Shown here piece by piece: positions 48,660-57,724 of a DNA stretch of 64,000 nt. The DNA is from Lachnospiraceae bacterium. GTDB lineage: Bacteria > Bacillota > Clostridia > Lachnospirales > Lachnospiraceae. Numbering within the stretch: position 1 is the first letter of the stretch; each line of letters begins with the position of its first letter. The notes beneath the pieces were generated by a model. It worked only from the letters and a program-made list of their open reading frames with translations. It ran no database searches and had not been told where the DNA came from. A program made the translations under genes and the position numbers. Location of the stretch: contig QXWV01000117.1 in the NCBI GenBank assembly GCA_009911195.1, forward strand, positions 1 to 64,000, read 5' to 3'.

Positions 48660-50066
48660 TTATTCACCTGTCACGCTTTTCCATTTTTCCATATATTCCA
48701 TTTCTTTTTCTTTATTCCTCAACCCACGGTACGTTTCCATCAGCAAACGGTACGCCGTGCTTAACTTTAGCCGCTCCTCAAGCACATTGCTGTACGTCAT
48801 TTTCTGTTTGCCGTAAAACAAGTTGAAATATTTACTGTTGCCTATTTCTTTCTCCTTAATCCGTATCGCATTTTCCCCCATTTCAATTACCTTTTCATAC
48901 CGGTTTATCCGAGAATAAATATAACATTTCTGAGAATATACTTTAAAAGCATATTCCAGTTCCAATGGGTCTGCAAAATGCATATCCAGTTTCCGTTCCA
49001 GCTTATCAAGAATCGCATCAAACAATTCTATTGCCTTTTCGTAATTGCCCTGATTCCTTTCTATGACAGCCAGTTTAAAATAATTTCTGAACTTTTCCTT
49101 ACGCTCGTTGGCCAGTTTATAGCATTTAGCTGCATCCTTCTCTTTTCCGGAAAATGTCTCAAATCTTTTTCCCATCCAGTAATATACAGCGGATGCAAAA
49201 CAACTCTCATTCATCTCCTTCAATACGCTGTCAAAGGCCATCAAAGCCTCATTTCCACTCCCCCTTGACGGCTCATAGCACATCCCCAGAAGAATTTTTG
49301 CGTTAGTGAAGCCTTTATATTCCCGGCAAAGTTGTTGGCATTGTTCCGCCAAATCATTAATAGGGAAATATAGAATATCTTTTTGATAATCGCAGGCTGT
49401 ATTCGCTTTTACACTGCACCACAACACTGTATATTTATAATGCATAACTACCTCATTTTGGACCTTTCCAGCCAACGCAGTTAATTGATGATACCCCTGG
49501 ATAAAAGCGTCTTTTGCCAGTTCTGCAGCAATGGATGGCTTTTTCGCATAATATTGAAGGTTCATGCTATGAAAGCAAAGACGGTTCTGTACGTATACCT
49601 GAATCAAATCCTTCCATGTCTTATCCGCTTTAAAACTGCCATTCTCCCTATAAGCCAATTTCAGCACTTCTTCCAGAAAATTAAAAATTAAATCCATCAA
49701 CTGCTTTTGCGGAAAGCAGTCCTCTATCGGTATTGGTAAAACCCCATCTGCCGATGGACGTTTCATCCCATTCTTTACTAAAATATCGTTAAAATATATG
49801 GTACCCTGTGGAAGCCTGTTTATCAGCCAGGCATATTTTTCCACCGTGCACCCCAAAGCATCTGCCTGCTTTTTCGTAATTTCCCTGCTCCCTACACAAA
49901 CATATACATCATAGTTCCCCTTTTTATCCGTTAAGATATCTTCAAATCCATCCTCCAGCAATATCCCTTCGCATACAAATACACCTAAAAAGCGGAACAT
50001 TTCCGCTAAATAGGAAAAATCCATCCTATGCGCAATTTCGTGAATTAACATAACTGACTTTAGCAC
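48660..50066 (-). CDS. TPR protein heading the RADAR operon, unrecognised
   Basis: The ~468-residue soluble protein has two parts. The first ~100 residues hold a short alpha/beta segment (NYDVYVCVGSREITKKQADALG) that looks like a small Rossmann-type or receptor domain. From ~170 to the end there are repeated helical pairs typical of tetratricopeptides (YFKLAVIERNQGNYEKAIEL, then INRYEKVIEMGENAIRI and others). GGGGAGG nine bases before GTG 50066 suggests that start; ATG at 50084 has no good site. It lies 44 bases before rdrA in the same direction, so it is almost certainly co-expressed. It does not resemble the known RADAR extras (SLATT or Csx27-type membrane proteins). A sensor, adaptor or inhibitor role is an inference. 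Confidence 0.75.
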   Translation of the reverse strand: MLKSVMLIHEIAHRMDFSYLAEMFRFLGVFVCEGILLEDGFEDILTDKKGNYDVYVCVGSREITKKQADALGCTVEKYAWLINRLPQGTIYFNDILVKNGMKRPSADGVLPIPIEDCFPQKQLMDLIFNFLEEVLKLAYRENGSFKADKTWKDLIQVYVQNRLCFHSMNLQYYAKKPSIAAELAKDAFIQGYHQLTALAGKVQNEVVMHYKYTVLWCSVKANTACDYQKDILYFPINDLAEQCQQLCREYKGFTNAKILLGMCYEPSRGSGNEALMAFDSVLKEMNESCFASAVYYWMGKRFETFSGKEKDAAKCYKLANERKEKFRNYFKLAVIERNQGNYEKAIELFDAILDKLERKLDMHFADPLELEYAFKVYSQKCYIYSRINRYEKVIEMGENAIRIKEKEIGNSKYFNLFYGKQKMTYSNVLEERLKLSTAYRLLMETYRGLRNKEKEMEYMEKWKSVTGE

Positions 50067-50620
50067 ATCTATTTTCCTCCCCATAATTTATACTAATAGC
50101 GCACTTACCCTCATCCCAGATATATAAAGCAGAAAAATACCATTAACTAATGCAATCATTCTATTTATACATATTCCTCCCCCCATTTTATGCATCATGT
50201 CCGAAAAAACTTAACCCCACATTACTATCACCCGCAAAGAAGCGAGTAAGACCCCCAAATCTCTAAACTAAAAAAACATTGGAATTACCAATGCTCTACC
50301 TACAGCAGCCCACTTATATACCTTTAACGGCTTGTCCCTTCTTTATTTCTTTCATCGGACGAAGAAAAGCCTTTATTAGTATAACTAAGCACGCCACTGT
50401 TTATTCTGTATATTTATCCCGCTTATTTGCACGATTTTTGGGTATTTTTTCTTTTTATCCATAATCCCAACACCCTTTATTCGACATAATATGGAATCAT
50501 CGATGTTTCTTTATGATATTTTTCGTCATGTTTACTGTTTCTCACATTCATGCTAATAATTTTAGCATATATCAGGGGCAGTTTCAAGGATATCTTTTGA
50601 AACTTGCCCAAAATCTTTTT
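50067..50620. other. Gap between RADAR operon and glycan operon
   Basis: This stretch holds the upstream region of the RADAR operon (50067-50260, AT-rich, no clear consensus promoter) and the terminator of the glycan operon (50271-50293). I see nothing else in 50294-50620, which should be the 3' untranslated part of the glycan transcript. Confidence 0.5.
50271..50293 (-). terminator. Terminator of the glycan operon
   Basis: On the minus strand CATTGG pairs with CCAATG across TAATT and is followed by TTTTTTT. It lies about 330 bases after the last gene. A GGTAGAGCATTGGT stretch before it resembles a tRNA D-arm, but no tRNA fold follows. Confidence 0.7.
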
Positions 50621-51571
50621 TCACCCTTTCTTTATCCTCTCAGCGAAATATCCCCCAATACTTGCAATAAACCCCAGGGTATCCTGCTTCATTTCTTCCG
50701 GGAACGCATCTAATACAGGGGCTGTTTCAAAATTCAGCACTTTGTCAAAACCAATCTTTCCCAATCCCCTGATAAACCCTTCCCAGTCCGTGGATGTCTT
50801 GTTCCCCCTGCTCCTGGAAAATGTAAATGGTATCTGGTGCAAATCTGCAATACCATCATTATCATGGATATGAAGAACTTTTAACCGCTGCCCAAGGTTA
50901 CTGATAAACCGTTCAAAATCAATGCCTACCAAATTGGCATGCCCGGTATCGAAGCAAAATCCCAGCACCGGGGCATGGTATTTTTCATTGATACGGTCAA
51001 TGCGCTCCGCCGCTTTTTTCCCATCGCAGCAAGGGCCTTCCATTAAGTGGCCGCCCAATCTGCCATACAGGTTTTCTATACATATAGTAATTCCCATTTC
51101 TTTGGCCATGGGGGCAATCGAATGGATAAATTTCTCGGTCTCCTCCCACTCCTTTTCCTCTGACCCCAAATAGTTCACCAGTTTAAAACCATGTATCACC
51201 ATATAAGGGCAGCCAAAAAAATGGCAGAGCTCCATACTTTTCGGTGCGACATGATTCCAGAGATAGTCATTCACCTCCACGCTGCCTCCAGGGACATACA
51301 TAGGATATGGCATATGCATCTGATGAATGATAACCCCCGCCTTATCTGCCCCTTTTTTATGGGGCAGGAAAAACCTCTCCAATTCCTGTATTGTCCGGCT
51401 GAAAAAATGATTGAGCTCTCCCTGGTAAATCGAAGAATTGGCCAAATAAGAATTTAAACTAAAATCCGCACAGGCAAAGCCAGCCTTGGCAAGCATGGCA
51501 AAGCCTTCCGATGGATTACTGTCATTTATAATTTTATAAGTCTGTACTCCTAATTGCATTTTTACAGCCAT
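50621..51571 (-). CDS. Sugar phosphate isomerase/epimerase-like TIM barrel
   Basis: The 316-residue protein is of the xylose isomerase-like AP endonuclease-2 superfamily, with metal-binding positions in IHQMHMPYP, IHGFKLVNY, CIENLYGR, FCFDTGHANL and VLHIHDNDG. Such enzymes interconvert or cleave sugar derivatives using divalent metal. It is the last gene of the glycan operon and a paralogue of the N-terminal part of its upstream neighbour. The substrate cannot be deduced. An iolE/inosose-type function is possible but not supported by neighbours. Confidence 0.82.
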   Translation of the reverse strand: MAVKMQLGVQTYKIINDSNPSEGFAMLAKAGFACADFSLNSYLANSSIYQGELNHFFSRTIQELERFFLPHKKGADKAGVIIHQMHMPYPMYVPGGSVEVNDYLWNHVAPKSMELCHFFGCPYMVIHGFKLVNYLGSEEKEWEETEKFIHSIAPMAKEMGITICIENLYGRLGGHLMEGPCCDGKKAAERIDRINEKYHAPVLGFCFDTGHANLVGIDFERFISNLGQRLKVLHIHDNDGIADLHQIPFTFSRSRGNKTSTDWEGFIRGLGKIGFDKVLNFETAPVLDAFPEEMKQDTLGFIASIGGYFAERIKKG

Positions 51572-51625
51572 GCCCCTTTCAAAACCTGAAGATTTTCCAT
51601 ACCTCTATCCCTATTCCGCAAATAC

Positions 51626-52972
51626 TTATAAATTTTTCATTTCCAATCTGTCAAAATAATAGGAAGGCATATATTCATCATTGAAACATTCTATGGGATT
51701 CCGGATTCCCATGCTTTGCATTTGTGCCCTGATTTCCTCATAGCAAACATTACAGATAAACACCGCACAATCTTTTGGCAATTCCTTCAGGCTCTGCGGC
51801 TCTTTTACCTCCAGCCCGCAAAAAACAGTCCCCCATATGGAAGAGTCATTATCACATGTATAAAGCGGCGGATATTTCTCCCCATAGCATTTCATATAAT
51901 TCCTGCACATATTCCCTGCACCGAACAGCACTCTGGACGGATATTTTTTCAACACATTTTCCATACCAATCTGCCACTTAAAATAGTCCGCTATATCCTT
52001 TGTCCATTTTAGCAGCCCAGGGCGTAAAAAGGGCGGAAAAGCGAAAAGGGTATCTTTCATATTGATAATCATCTCTCCTGCAAATCCCAGCTCCCGCAGC
52101 CCCCGGACCAGCCCAAGCCAATCCGTCTGTGCCTGTCCATTGTTCACGCTGGTGAAGGGCAGCAGCGCATTTTCATTGTTTCCGTCGCAATCCCGCAGCT
52201 CTACTGCTTTCAGCCTTTCCCCCAGCCCTGAAATAAATTCATACATATTCAGGCCACACAAATTGCATGTGCCCACATCCATACAAAAGCCAAACCGTTC
52301 CCCGCCCAATGCTTCATTGAGGCTGTCCACCCAACATGCCGCTTCATATATTTCCGCACAGATTCCCCTCACCAAATGCCCATTCCTGTCCCTGCATTGG
52401 TTTTCCAGCAGTATCTGTTCTTCATACTCTTGGGCCAGCGATGCCAGTTCCATATAATATCCCTTGTTAATGCTCCATATATCCTCATCCGGAATGCCTG
52501 CAAATAAAGGTCTTACCACGATATATTTACAACCTGCCCTGCCACATAGCCGGATGCTTTCTTTCGCCAGCAATGCGAGCAGGCCATTTAAATTAGAGAG
52601 CTTATAGTCTCTTGGCAGGTATGGGGCATAGGCTATCTTTATCTGTATACCGCTTTTGGAACATTGCTCCATTAACGAAAAAGTCATTTTTCCCATTTTT
52701 TCAAGGAATCCATCCGCTTCCAAGCCGCTATTCCTATCATTTCCAGTCCATTTGCCCTTTTCCTTTATGATTTCTTCGCCGCATTCCCCCGCATGTCTTC
52801 TTTTCCCTATGTTTTCCAGCTCCTCCGGTGGGCAGCAAAGGGAAAAATCCAACAGTATATTTTCAAACCCGGCATCAGAAAGAGAAGCAATTCCCCGTCC
52901 CGGCCTTTCCACCGCTATGATTCCTGCCGGCGCGCATACTATATTTACTTCTTTGTCCATTCTTTCCGTCAT
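51626..52972 (-). CDS. TIM-barrel isomerase fused to Rossmann-like module
   Basis: Residues ~20-330 form an isomerase/epimerase-like TIM barrel (IKIAYAPYLPRDY, LLENQCRDRNGHL, GFCMDVGTCNLCG, AVELRDCDGNNE), similar in layout to the next gene but with changed metal positions, so it may be less active or have different chemistry. Residues ~340-448 are the Rossmann-like module shared through this operon (VLFGAGNMCRNYMKCYG, TCDNDSSIWG, VFICNVCYEEIRAQM). GGGAGGG before ATG 52972 sets the start; the frame extends to 53005. It is 54 bases from the following isomerase gene. Confidence 0.75.
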   Translation of the reverse strand: MTERMDKEVNIVCAPAGIIAVERPGRGIASLSDAGFENILLDFSLCCPPEELENIGKRRHAGECGEEIIKEKGKWTGNDRNSGLEADGFLEKMGKMTFSLMEQCSKSGIQIKIAYAPYLPRDYKLSNLNGLLALLAKESIRLCGRAGCKYIVVRPLFAGIPDEDIWSINKGYYMELASLAQEYEEQILLENQCRDRNGHLVRGICAEIYEAACWVDSLNEALGGERFGFCMDVGTCNLCGLNMYEFISGLGERLKAVELRDCDGNNENALLPFTSVNNGQAQTDWLGLVRGLRELGFAGEMIINMKDTLFAFPPFLRPGLLKWTKDIADYFKWQIGMENVLKKYPSRVLFGAGNMCRNYMKCYGEKYPPLYTCDNDSSIWGTVFCGLEVKEPQSLKELPKDCAVFICNVCYEEIRAQMQSMGIRNPIECFNDEYMPSYYFDRLEMKNL

Positions 52973-53042
52973 ATTGATTTTGCCCTCCCCTTTTGCGTCC
53001 GGCAAGCCGCTCTGTTTGTTGTTTTGCCTATAAGCTTATAAT

Positions 53043-54122
53043 CTATAACGCATACAATACTGTATCAAACCATGCATTTGTATACTGGCGCACATACAGC
53101 TTATATTCGGGGTTTATTTCTTTTATCATTGCCGGAATCTCATATAAGTCTTCCGGTTTGTGGTAAATGCATATTGCCAATTTAGGCTTATACGCCTGTA
53201 TAATTTTCCTGCACCCCTTTAGTGCTTCCTGTTCTGCCCCCTCGATATCCATTTTTATATAAGTAGGCCGCTTATCGAAGACTATTTCATCCAATGCCGC
53301 CGTCTCGATGACATAGTCGCCCTCTTTCTCTGATATGTGGGAACTGCATGTTCCCGCCGCATCAAAATAAAGCTTTGTTTTTTCGCTCCATACGCCTAAT
53401 TGATACAGTTCATACCGGTTCTGCCCCATATTTTTCTCTATTTCCGCCTTTTTGCAGAGCTCCGGTTCAAAGATTACAATACCTCTGTATTTGCCATGGC
53501 ACCGCTCTATAAAACGTGTTGCAGAATCCCCATCAAATCCCCCGCAGTCAATGAACATCTCATCATCCGTCAATATTACCTTTTCATCGAAATATTCTTC
53601 TTTACAGGGACTAACCACCGCCGATATGTCACGGAGCAAAAATGCTTTCTTCATTCTTTCAAGATAAACCCTTTTGGAAAAATCATCCTCCAAAAGCCCA
53701 TATGCCTTCTTGTATTCCTCAATATGTGCCTCGAAATATTCTTTTGTCTGCCAATAAAAATACGCATTCATACTATGCATTTGCTTTTCGTCAAATCCCA
53801 TGGAAAGCAGTTGGCCACAGATGGCCTGGCATGTATTCTCAGCCCCGACACATACTAATATTTCCGGATTGTCAATTGCATTCAGTTCTTCTGCTCCTAT
53901 AATTTTGAGCCCGGTTGCACTGTCTATGCTTCCCCCCAAAGCATTGTCGCAAAAGCACAACACACGAATACCGTAGCCGGACAGCAAATCATATATTTTA
54001 TGGCCACAAATACCGGCACCGAATATAACAGGGTTTCCTTCCCCAACCTTATCCAGCATACTGCATTTTATTTTATCTGTTTGGCTTCTGATTTCATCGG
54101 CTAAATAATCGAACGTTTGCAT
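53043..54122 (-). CDS. FkbM-type methyltransferase with N-terminal Rossmann-like module
   Basis: The first ~130 residues are the shared module (VIFGAGICGHKIYDLL, FCDNALGG, ILVCVGAENTCQAI). The rest is an FkbM-family SAM methyltransferase (~165-359) with DDEMFIDCGGFDGDSATRFI as the SAM-binding loop, IFEPELCKK, and YIKMDIEGAEQEALKG as the family signature. It would O-methylate a sugar of the glycan. The start follows AAAGGAG. It is 13 bases downstream of the four-domain fusion gene. Confidence 0.88.
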   Translation of the reverse strand: MQTFDYLADEIRSQTDKIKCSMLDKVGEGNPVIFGAGICGHKIYDLLSGYGIRVLCFCDNALGGSIDSATGLKIIGAEELNAIDNPEILVCVGAENTCQAICGQLLSMGFDEKQMHSMNAYFYWQTKEYFEAHIEEYKKAYGLLEDDFSKRVYLERMKKAFLLRDISAVVSPCKEEYFDEKVILTDDEMFIDCGGFDGDSATRFIERCHGKYRGIVIFEPELCKKAEIEKNMGQNRYELYQLGVWSEKTKLYFDAAGTCSSHISEKEGDYVIETAALDEIVFDKRPTYIKMDIEGAEQEALKGCRKIIQAYKPKLAICIYHKPEDLYEIPAMIKEINPEYKLYVRQYTNAWFDTVLYAL

Positions 54123-54135
54123 ATACGGTTCTCCT

Positions 54136-56364
54136 TTAAATCAATTTCTTTTCTATTAGCGCTTTCATCTTGCTGGAGCTTGTACTCTCAGTATATGGAA
54201 AAAATACCAGTTCCGAGCCGTTGCGTTCTAAGAATTCCCTGTTGCTAATCCAGGCCGGCCTGTCTATATAGTCGCTTCCCGAAAACTGGCAATCAAAATG
54301 ATACAACTTATACGCCTCCCTCGTGTCATTATACTCCAATGGTATCTCAACTGCCTCGTCTACGTATCGGCAGGAACGCACCATTTCAATCCGTTCCTCA
54401 AAGGGCACAAATGGCTCCACTTTTTTAAAGTTGCGCACCCCGTCATCTGTCACTACCCCTACAATCAGATAATCGCACTGTTCCTTGGCACGCTTAAACA
54501 TATTCAGATGCCCCACATGGAATAAATCGAATACCCCTGAAATATATCCCACATGATATTTTTTTTGAGGCTTTTCCCCACCGTCCTGCCTAATATGCCC
54601 TTGCTTCCTTTCATACCCTATATTCGCATCATATATGCTGTATTCTGTAATGCCCATAGCTTCCAACTGGCTTACAACAGATGCATAATTTTTAATGCAC
54701 ACAATCACTTTGTATTCTTCCTTGTCCAGTTGTTTTAAAATTTCCGGCGGCTGTATTTCTATGCCATTTATTTTTTCCCCCCATTTGCCCGCGTTATTAT
54801 CAACAATGGCATAGACAGAATAATGTTGCTGATACAGCGCTAAGAATTTCTTTGTAAAGTTTCCGGAACCAAAAAGTATCAACTTGCGTGTATCTATATT
54901 TTTAAAGATATCAATAAAGATTTTCCTGTACTCCATGTCAGAGCAATTGACCCTTTGGCGGTTTGAATTTATATTATCATCGCTAACCCTGTGCCTGCCG
55001 TAATATATCTGAAGGCTTTCTGCATTTAAAAGCTTTAATAAAAATGCATTCTCCATCCCCCGCCAGCGTCCTATCTGTTCTGTCAATTTATATCTTGCAA
55101 ACATCTCTTCTATCGGAATATATTTATTCAATTCACAGTTTCCACTGTAGAATGTTGTAAGCATACGCGTTATTACCGCATTTGCCGGATAATTTTCCTC
55201 ACAGAACTCCTGGTCATAAAATACAAACTCGCCATTGATATGAAAGCTATTTAACGGAACCATATCCAAATACCCTTTGCGGAGCATGGCTCCCGCCCCG
55301 TCGCCAATATCTTCTTTGATGATATCCGAAGACTGTAGTATCAAATCCCGGAAGTGGTCCATCTCCTGCAGAAATTTTTCTTTATCCGTTCTGATAAGCC
55401 GCTTCAAATACAGTTGTGACACTTCGCCCTTAATATATGGCATAACATAGGAATCATTTTCCATCCGTGCATTGACAACCAGGATGCCATGCTTTGTCAA
55501 GTCATTCCCATGTTCGGCGAAGCGCCTTAGCCGTTCTCTGCCTTCCGGATATGCCGCCCTTTTCTCCACGCTGCCGGAAGGGTGAAGTATCGTAAAAAGC
55601 GCCCGTTCCCTGCCCCTGTCCATTGAAAGGGTAACGTGGTCAATATCCGAAAACATGCCTTCTGTTGTACATTCTATCAGGTATGCATTTGCCATCTGAT
55701 GGAACATGCCATTATCCACCAAGTCTTCATAAAGCATCCTCTCATTCATAAAGACAGTATATGGGTAATTATAAAATGGCAATATACGGTTTGCCAAATC
55801 TTCATTCGGAAGAAATTCCTCTGAGTAAATCAATGACGGATTGCGTAAATCCGAAAAGACAGAATAAAAGCGGAATTTCTCCCATCCTGATGCCCTCAGC
55901 ATCCCCCTAATTTCTGCCATATGATAGCTTCTGCCTTTAAATACATCTTCCCGCTTGGAATATATGCGCCGATACCCTTCTATGCCATCAAAGCACCTGT
56001 TTGTATAAATATCCCTGTCACCGCAAAAATACCGGATTCCCATCCGGTTATTCATACCAAGCAGCATTATCCCATCCCGTTTTAAAACCTTATAAAACAG
56101 CGTCAGGAAAAATATAGGGTTTGCCTGCGTTTCTAAGGCTTCTATACATATGATATAATCAAAATATTCCTTGTATTCCGGCCAAAGGCCATCCTCCGGC
56201 AGTTCCAATGAAGCACATGTTACTTCCATCCCTTTCTCCAAAAGCATCTGCGCCAAAGGAGTATTTTTATCCCCGATGTAAAGCACGGCACTTCCTTCTT
56301 TAAAATCATACCACTGTAGAAGCCCCTTTTGTATCCCGTTAATCAGTTCCTGCGCCTGTCCCAC
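54136..56364 (-). CDS. Fusion of methyltransferase, kinase-like, Rossmann-like and cytidylyltransferase domains
   Basis: Four parts are visible in 742 residues. Residues ~15-185 are a class I methyltransferase (AVLYIGDKNTPLAQMLLEKG, YFDYIICIEALE, RDGIMLLGMNN). Residues ~200-460 resemble the small-molecule kinase fold attached to methyltransferases in WbdD-like proteins (DMVPLNSFHINGEFVFYDQE). Residues ~480-590 are the operon's Rossmann-like module (LILFGSGNFTKKF, IVDNNAGKWG). Residues 603-742 are a TagD-like cytidylyltransferase with GVFDLFHVGHLN and the ESTSSSKMK end. It could make CDP-glycerol or a related donor and phosphorylate/methylate a chain end. It overlaps the upstream glycosyltransferase gene by 26 bases. 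Confidence 0.8.
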   Translation of the reverse strand: MGQAQELINGIQKGLLQWYDFKEGSAVLYIGDKNTPLAQMLLEKGMEVTCASLELPEDGLWPEYKEYFDYIICIEALETQANPIFFLTLFYKVLKRDGIMLLGMNNRMGIRYFCGDRDIYTNRCFDGIEGYRRIYSKREDVFKGRSYHMAEIRGMLRASGWEKFRFYSVFSDLRNPSLIYSEEFLPNEDLANRILPFYNYPYTVFMNERMLYEDLVDNGMFHQMANAYLIECTTEGMFSDIDHVTLSMDRGRERALFTILHPSGSVEKRAAYPEGRERLRRFAEHGNDLTKHGILVVNARMENDSYVMPYIKGEVSQLYLKRLIRTDKEKFLQEMDHFRDLILQSSDIIKEDIGDGAGAMLRKGYLDMVPLNSFHINGEFVFYDQEFCEENYPANAVITRMLTTFYSGNCELNKYIPIEEMFARYKLTEQIGRWRGMENAFLLKLLNAESLQIYYGRHRVSDDNINSNRQRVNCSDMEYRKIFIDIFKNIDTRKLILFGSGNFTKKFLALYQQHYSVYAIVDNNAGKWGEKINGIEIQPPEILKQLDKEEYKVIVCIKNYASVVSQLEAMGITEYSIYDANIGYERKQGHIRQDGGEKPQKKYHVGYISGVFDLFHVGHLNMFKRAKEQCDYLIVGVVTDDGVRNFKKVEPFVPFEERIEMVRSCRYVDEAVEIPLEYNDTREAYKLYHFDCQFSGSDYIDRPAWISNREFLERNGSELVFFPYTESTSSSKMKALIEKKLI

Positions 56365-57703
56365 CTTTGTCCTCCAATCTGCCTTTCCACTTATCTACAT
56401 CTTTTTCGTCTATTTTCTTAGCCGATGCCGTCATAATATTGGGGAACTGAAGTTTTTTTAAGGTACCAAGCATATCATAAAATGCTGCTGAACCCTCTTT
56501 TACCGCCAGTATTACGAGGCTTACGTCTTTATTTCCCATACACTCTGATATTTCACAGATTGTTTCCCCCTGGCATTCTATGCGTTTCCCCTCCAGGCTC
56601 GTAACTGCCACCTTCACTGCCTGTGCATCTGCCTTCTGTTCTTTTACCCGGTATGTGATTCTCTTTCCATATTCTCCTGCCCCATATACAATAATATTGT
56701 CATAGCCGGAAATTGCTTCCTTCGTTATTTCCCTGAACCGAATCAAAACATCTTCCACATAGGCAACCGGGTCTTTTATGATTGCAAGCTGTTTTTCCGT
56801 CATATAATCATAACAGGCTTCCTTTTGCCCCTCATAAAGCCTGCGTTCTTTTTCTATCGTTTTTGCAAACTCCAGCTTAAACTGCAAATCAATCCTTTCC
56901 AATGTACCTATATATGCAAGCATACGCCAGTGAAAACAGATTTGGTACAGTTCCCTGTTTTCGGTTCTATGGTCAACCATAAATTTCCTGATGAAATCAA
57001 ATTCATTTTTCATGGCATATACTTTTTTATTGTCATGTACCGATGAGAGCACATTATCCTGCCTGTAATTATAAAAAGCCCTATCTAAAAACATAACCCG
57101 CTTTGCCCAGTAAAAAGTCTGAAACCAAAAACCATTGTCCTGGTAGGAAGCACCCGGCGTTTCATTGTACCTGACATTATTTTCAATTATCAGTTCTTTT
57201 TTGTATAATGCATTCCATGTAAATTTGTCCACCAAATATGACTTTGTCCATGTGGGGGGATTTATGATGTTATTATACATTTCGCGATTGTTTGTCAAAC
57301 TGCAATATTCTTTTCTTACGGTACCATCCTTATTATCCCATATCGCATAGAAATCTGCTTTGACCAAATCCAGCCCATGCTTTGTAATGGTATCATGCAG
57401 TACCTGATACATATCACCTTCAATCGTGTCATCGCTCTCAACGATGCCTATATACTTGCCTTTCGCAAGCTGCACCGCCGCATTCATGGTTTCCCCGTAT
57501 CCGGAATTGGATTTATGTATGACCCTTATCCGCTTGTCCTTAATGGCATATGCATCTAAAATATCCCCTGACCGGTCAGTAGAACCATCATCCATGCATA
57601 TGACTTCAAAATCCGTATATGTCTGTTGCAGTATGCTGTCCAGACACGCCTCAAGATACTTTTCCACATTATATACCGGTACCAGAATTGATATTTCTAC
57701 CAT
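56339..57703 (-). CDS. Family 2 glycosyltransferase with C-terminal Rossmann-like module
   Basis: The GT-A domain (~1-320) shows ISILVPVYNVEKYLEACLDS, MDDGSTDRSGDIL and IVESDDTIEGDMYQ (the metal-binding site is ESDD rather than the usual DADD), then ASYQDNGFWFQTFYWAKR. Residues ~331-430 form the shared module (IIVYGAGEYGKRITYRV, LVILAVKEGSAAFYDML) in a divergent version. AGGAGG precedes the ATG. The 3' end overlaps the following gene by 26 bases, indicating tight co-expression. Confidence 0.88.
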   Translation of the reverse strand: MVEISILVPVYNVEKYLEACLDSILQQTYTDFEVICMDDGSTDRSGDILDAYAIKDKRIRVIHKSNSGYGETMNAAVQLAKGKYIGIVESDDTIEGDMYQVLHDTITKHGLDLVKADFYAIWDNKDGTVRKEYCSLTNNREMYNNIINPPTWTKSYLVDKFTWNALYKKELIIENNVRYNETPGASYQDNGFWFQTFYWAKRVMFLDRAFYNYRQDNVLSSVHDNKKVYAMKNEFDFIRKFMVDHRTENRELYQICFHWRMLAYIGTLERIDLQFKLEFAKTIEKERRLYEGQKEACYDYMTEKQLAIIKDPVAYVEDVLIRFREITKEAISGYDNIIVYGAGEYGKRITYRVKEQKADAQAVKVAVTSLEGKRIECQGETICEISECMGNKDVSLVILAVKEGSAAFYDMLGTLKKLQFPNIMTASAKKIDEKDVDKWKGRLEDKGGTGAGTD

Positions 57704-57724
57704 AACACAGCCTCCTGCATCTCT

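Larger units (their letters stand above)
43330..50066 (-). other. RADAR-type anti-phage operon with a TPR first gene
   Basis: Three minus-strand genes with gaps of 44 and 27 bases form one operon: TPR protein, RdrA-type ATPase, RdrB-type deaminase. It is inserted where two glycan gene groups face each other. By eye it is more AT-rich than the glycosyltransferase genes on either side, in line with horizontal acquisition. Confidence 0.85.

Noticed and set aside
50277-50330. tRNA-like D-arm GGTAGAGCATTGGT on the minus strand
   Set aside because: No acceptor, anticodon or T-arm (GGTTCAA) can be found around it; the sequence forms a terminator hairpin with a T-tract.
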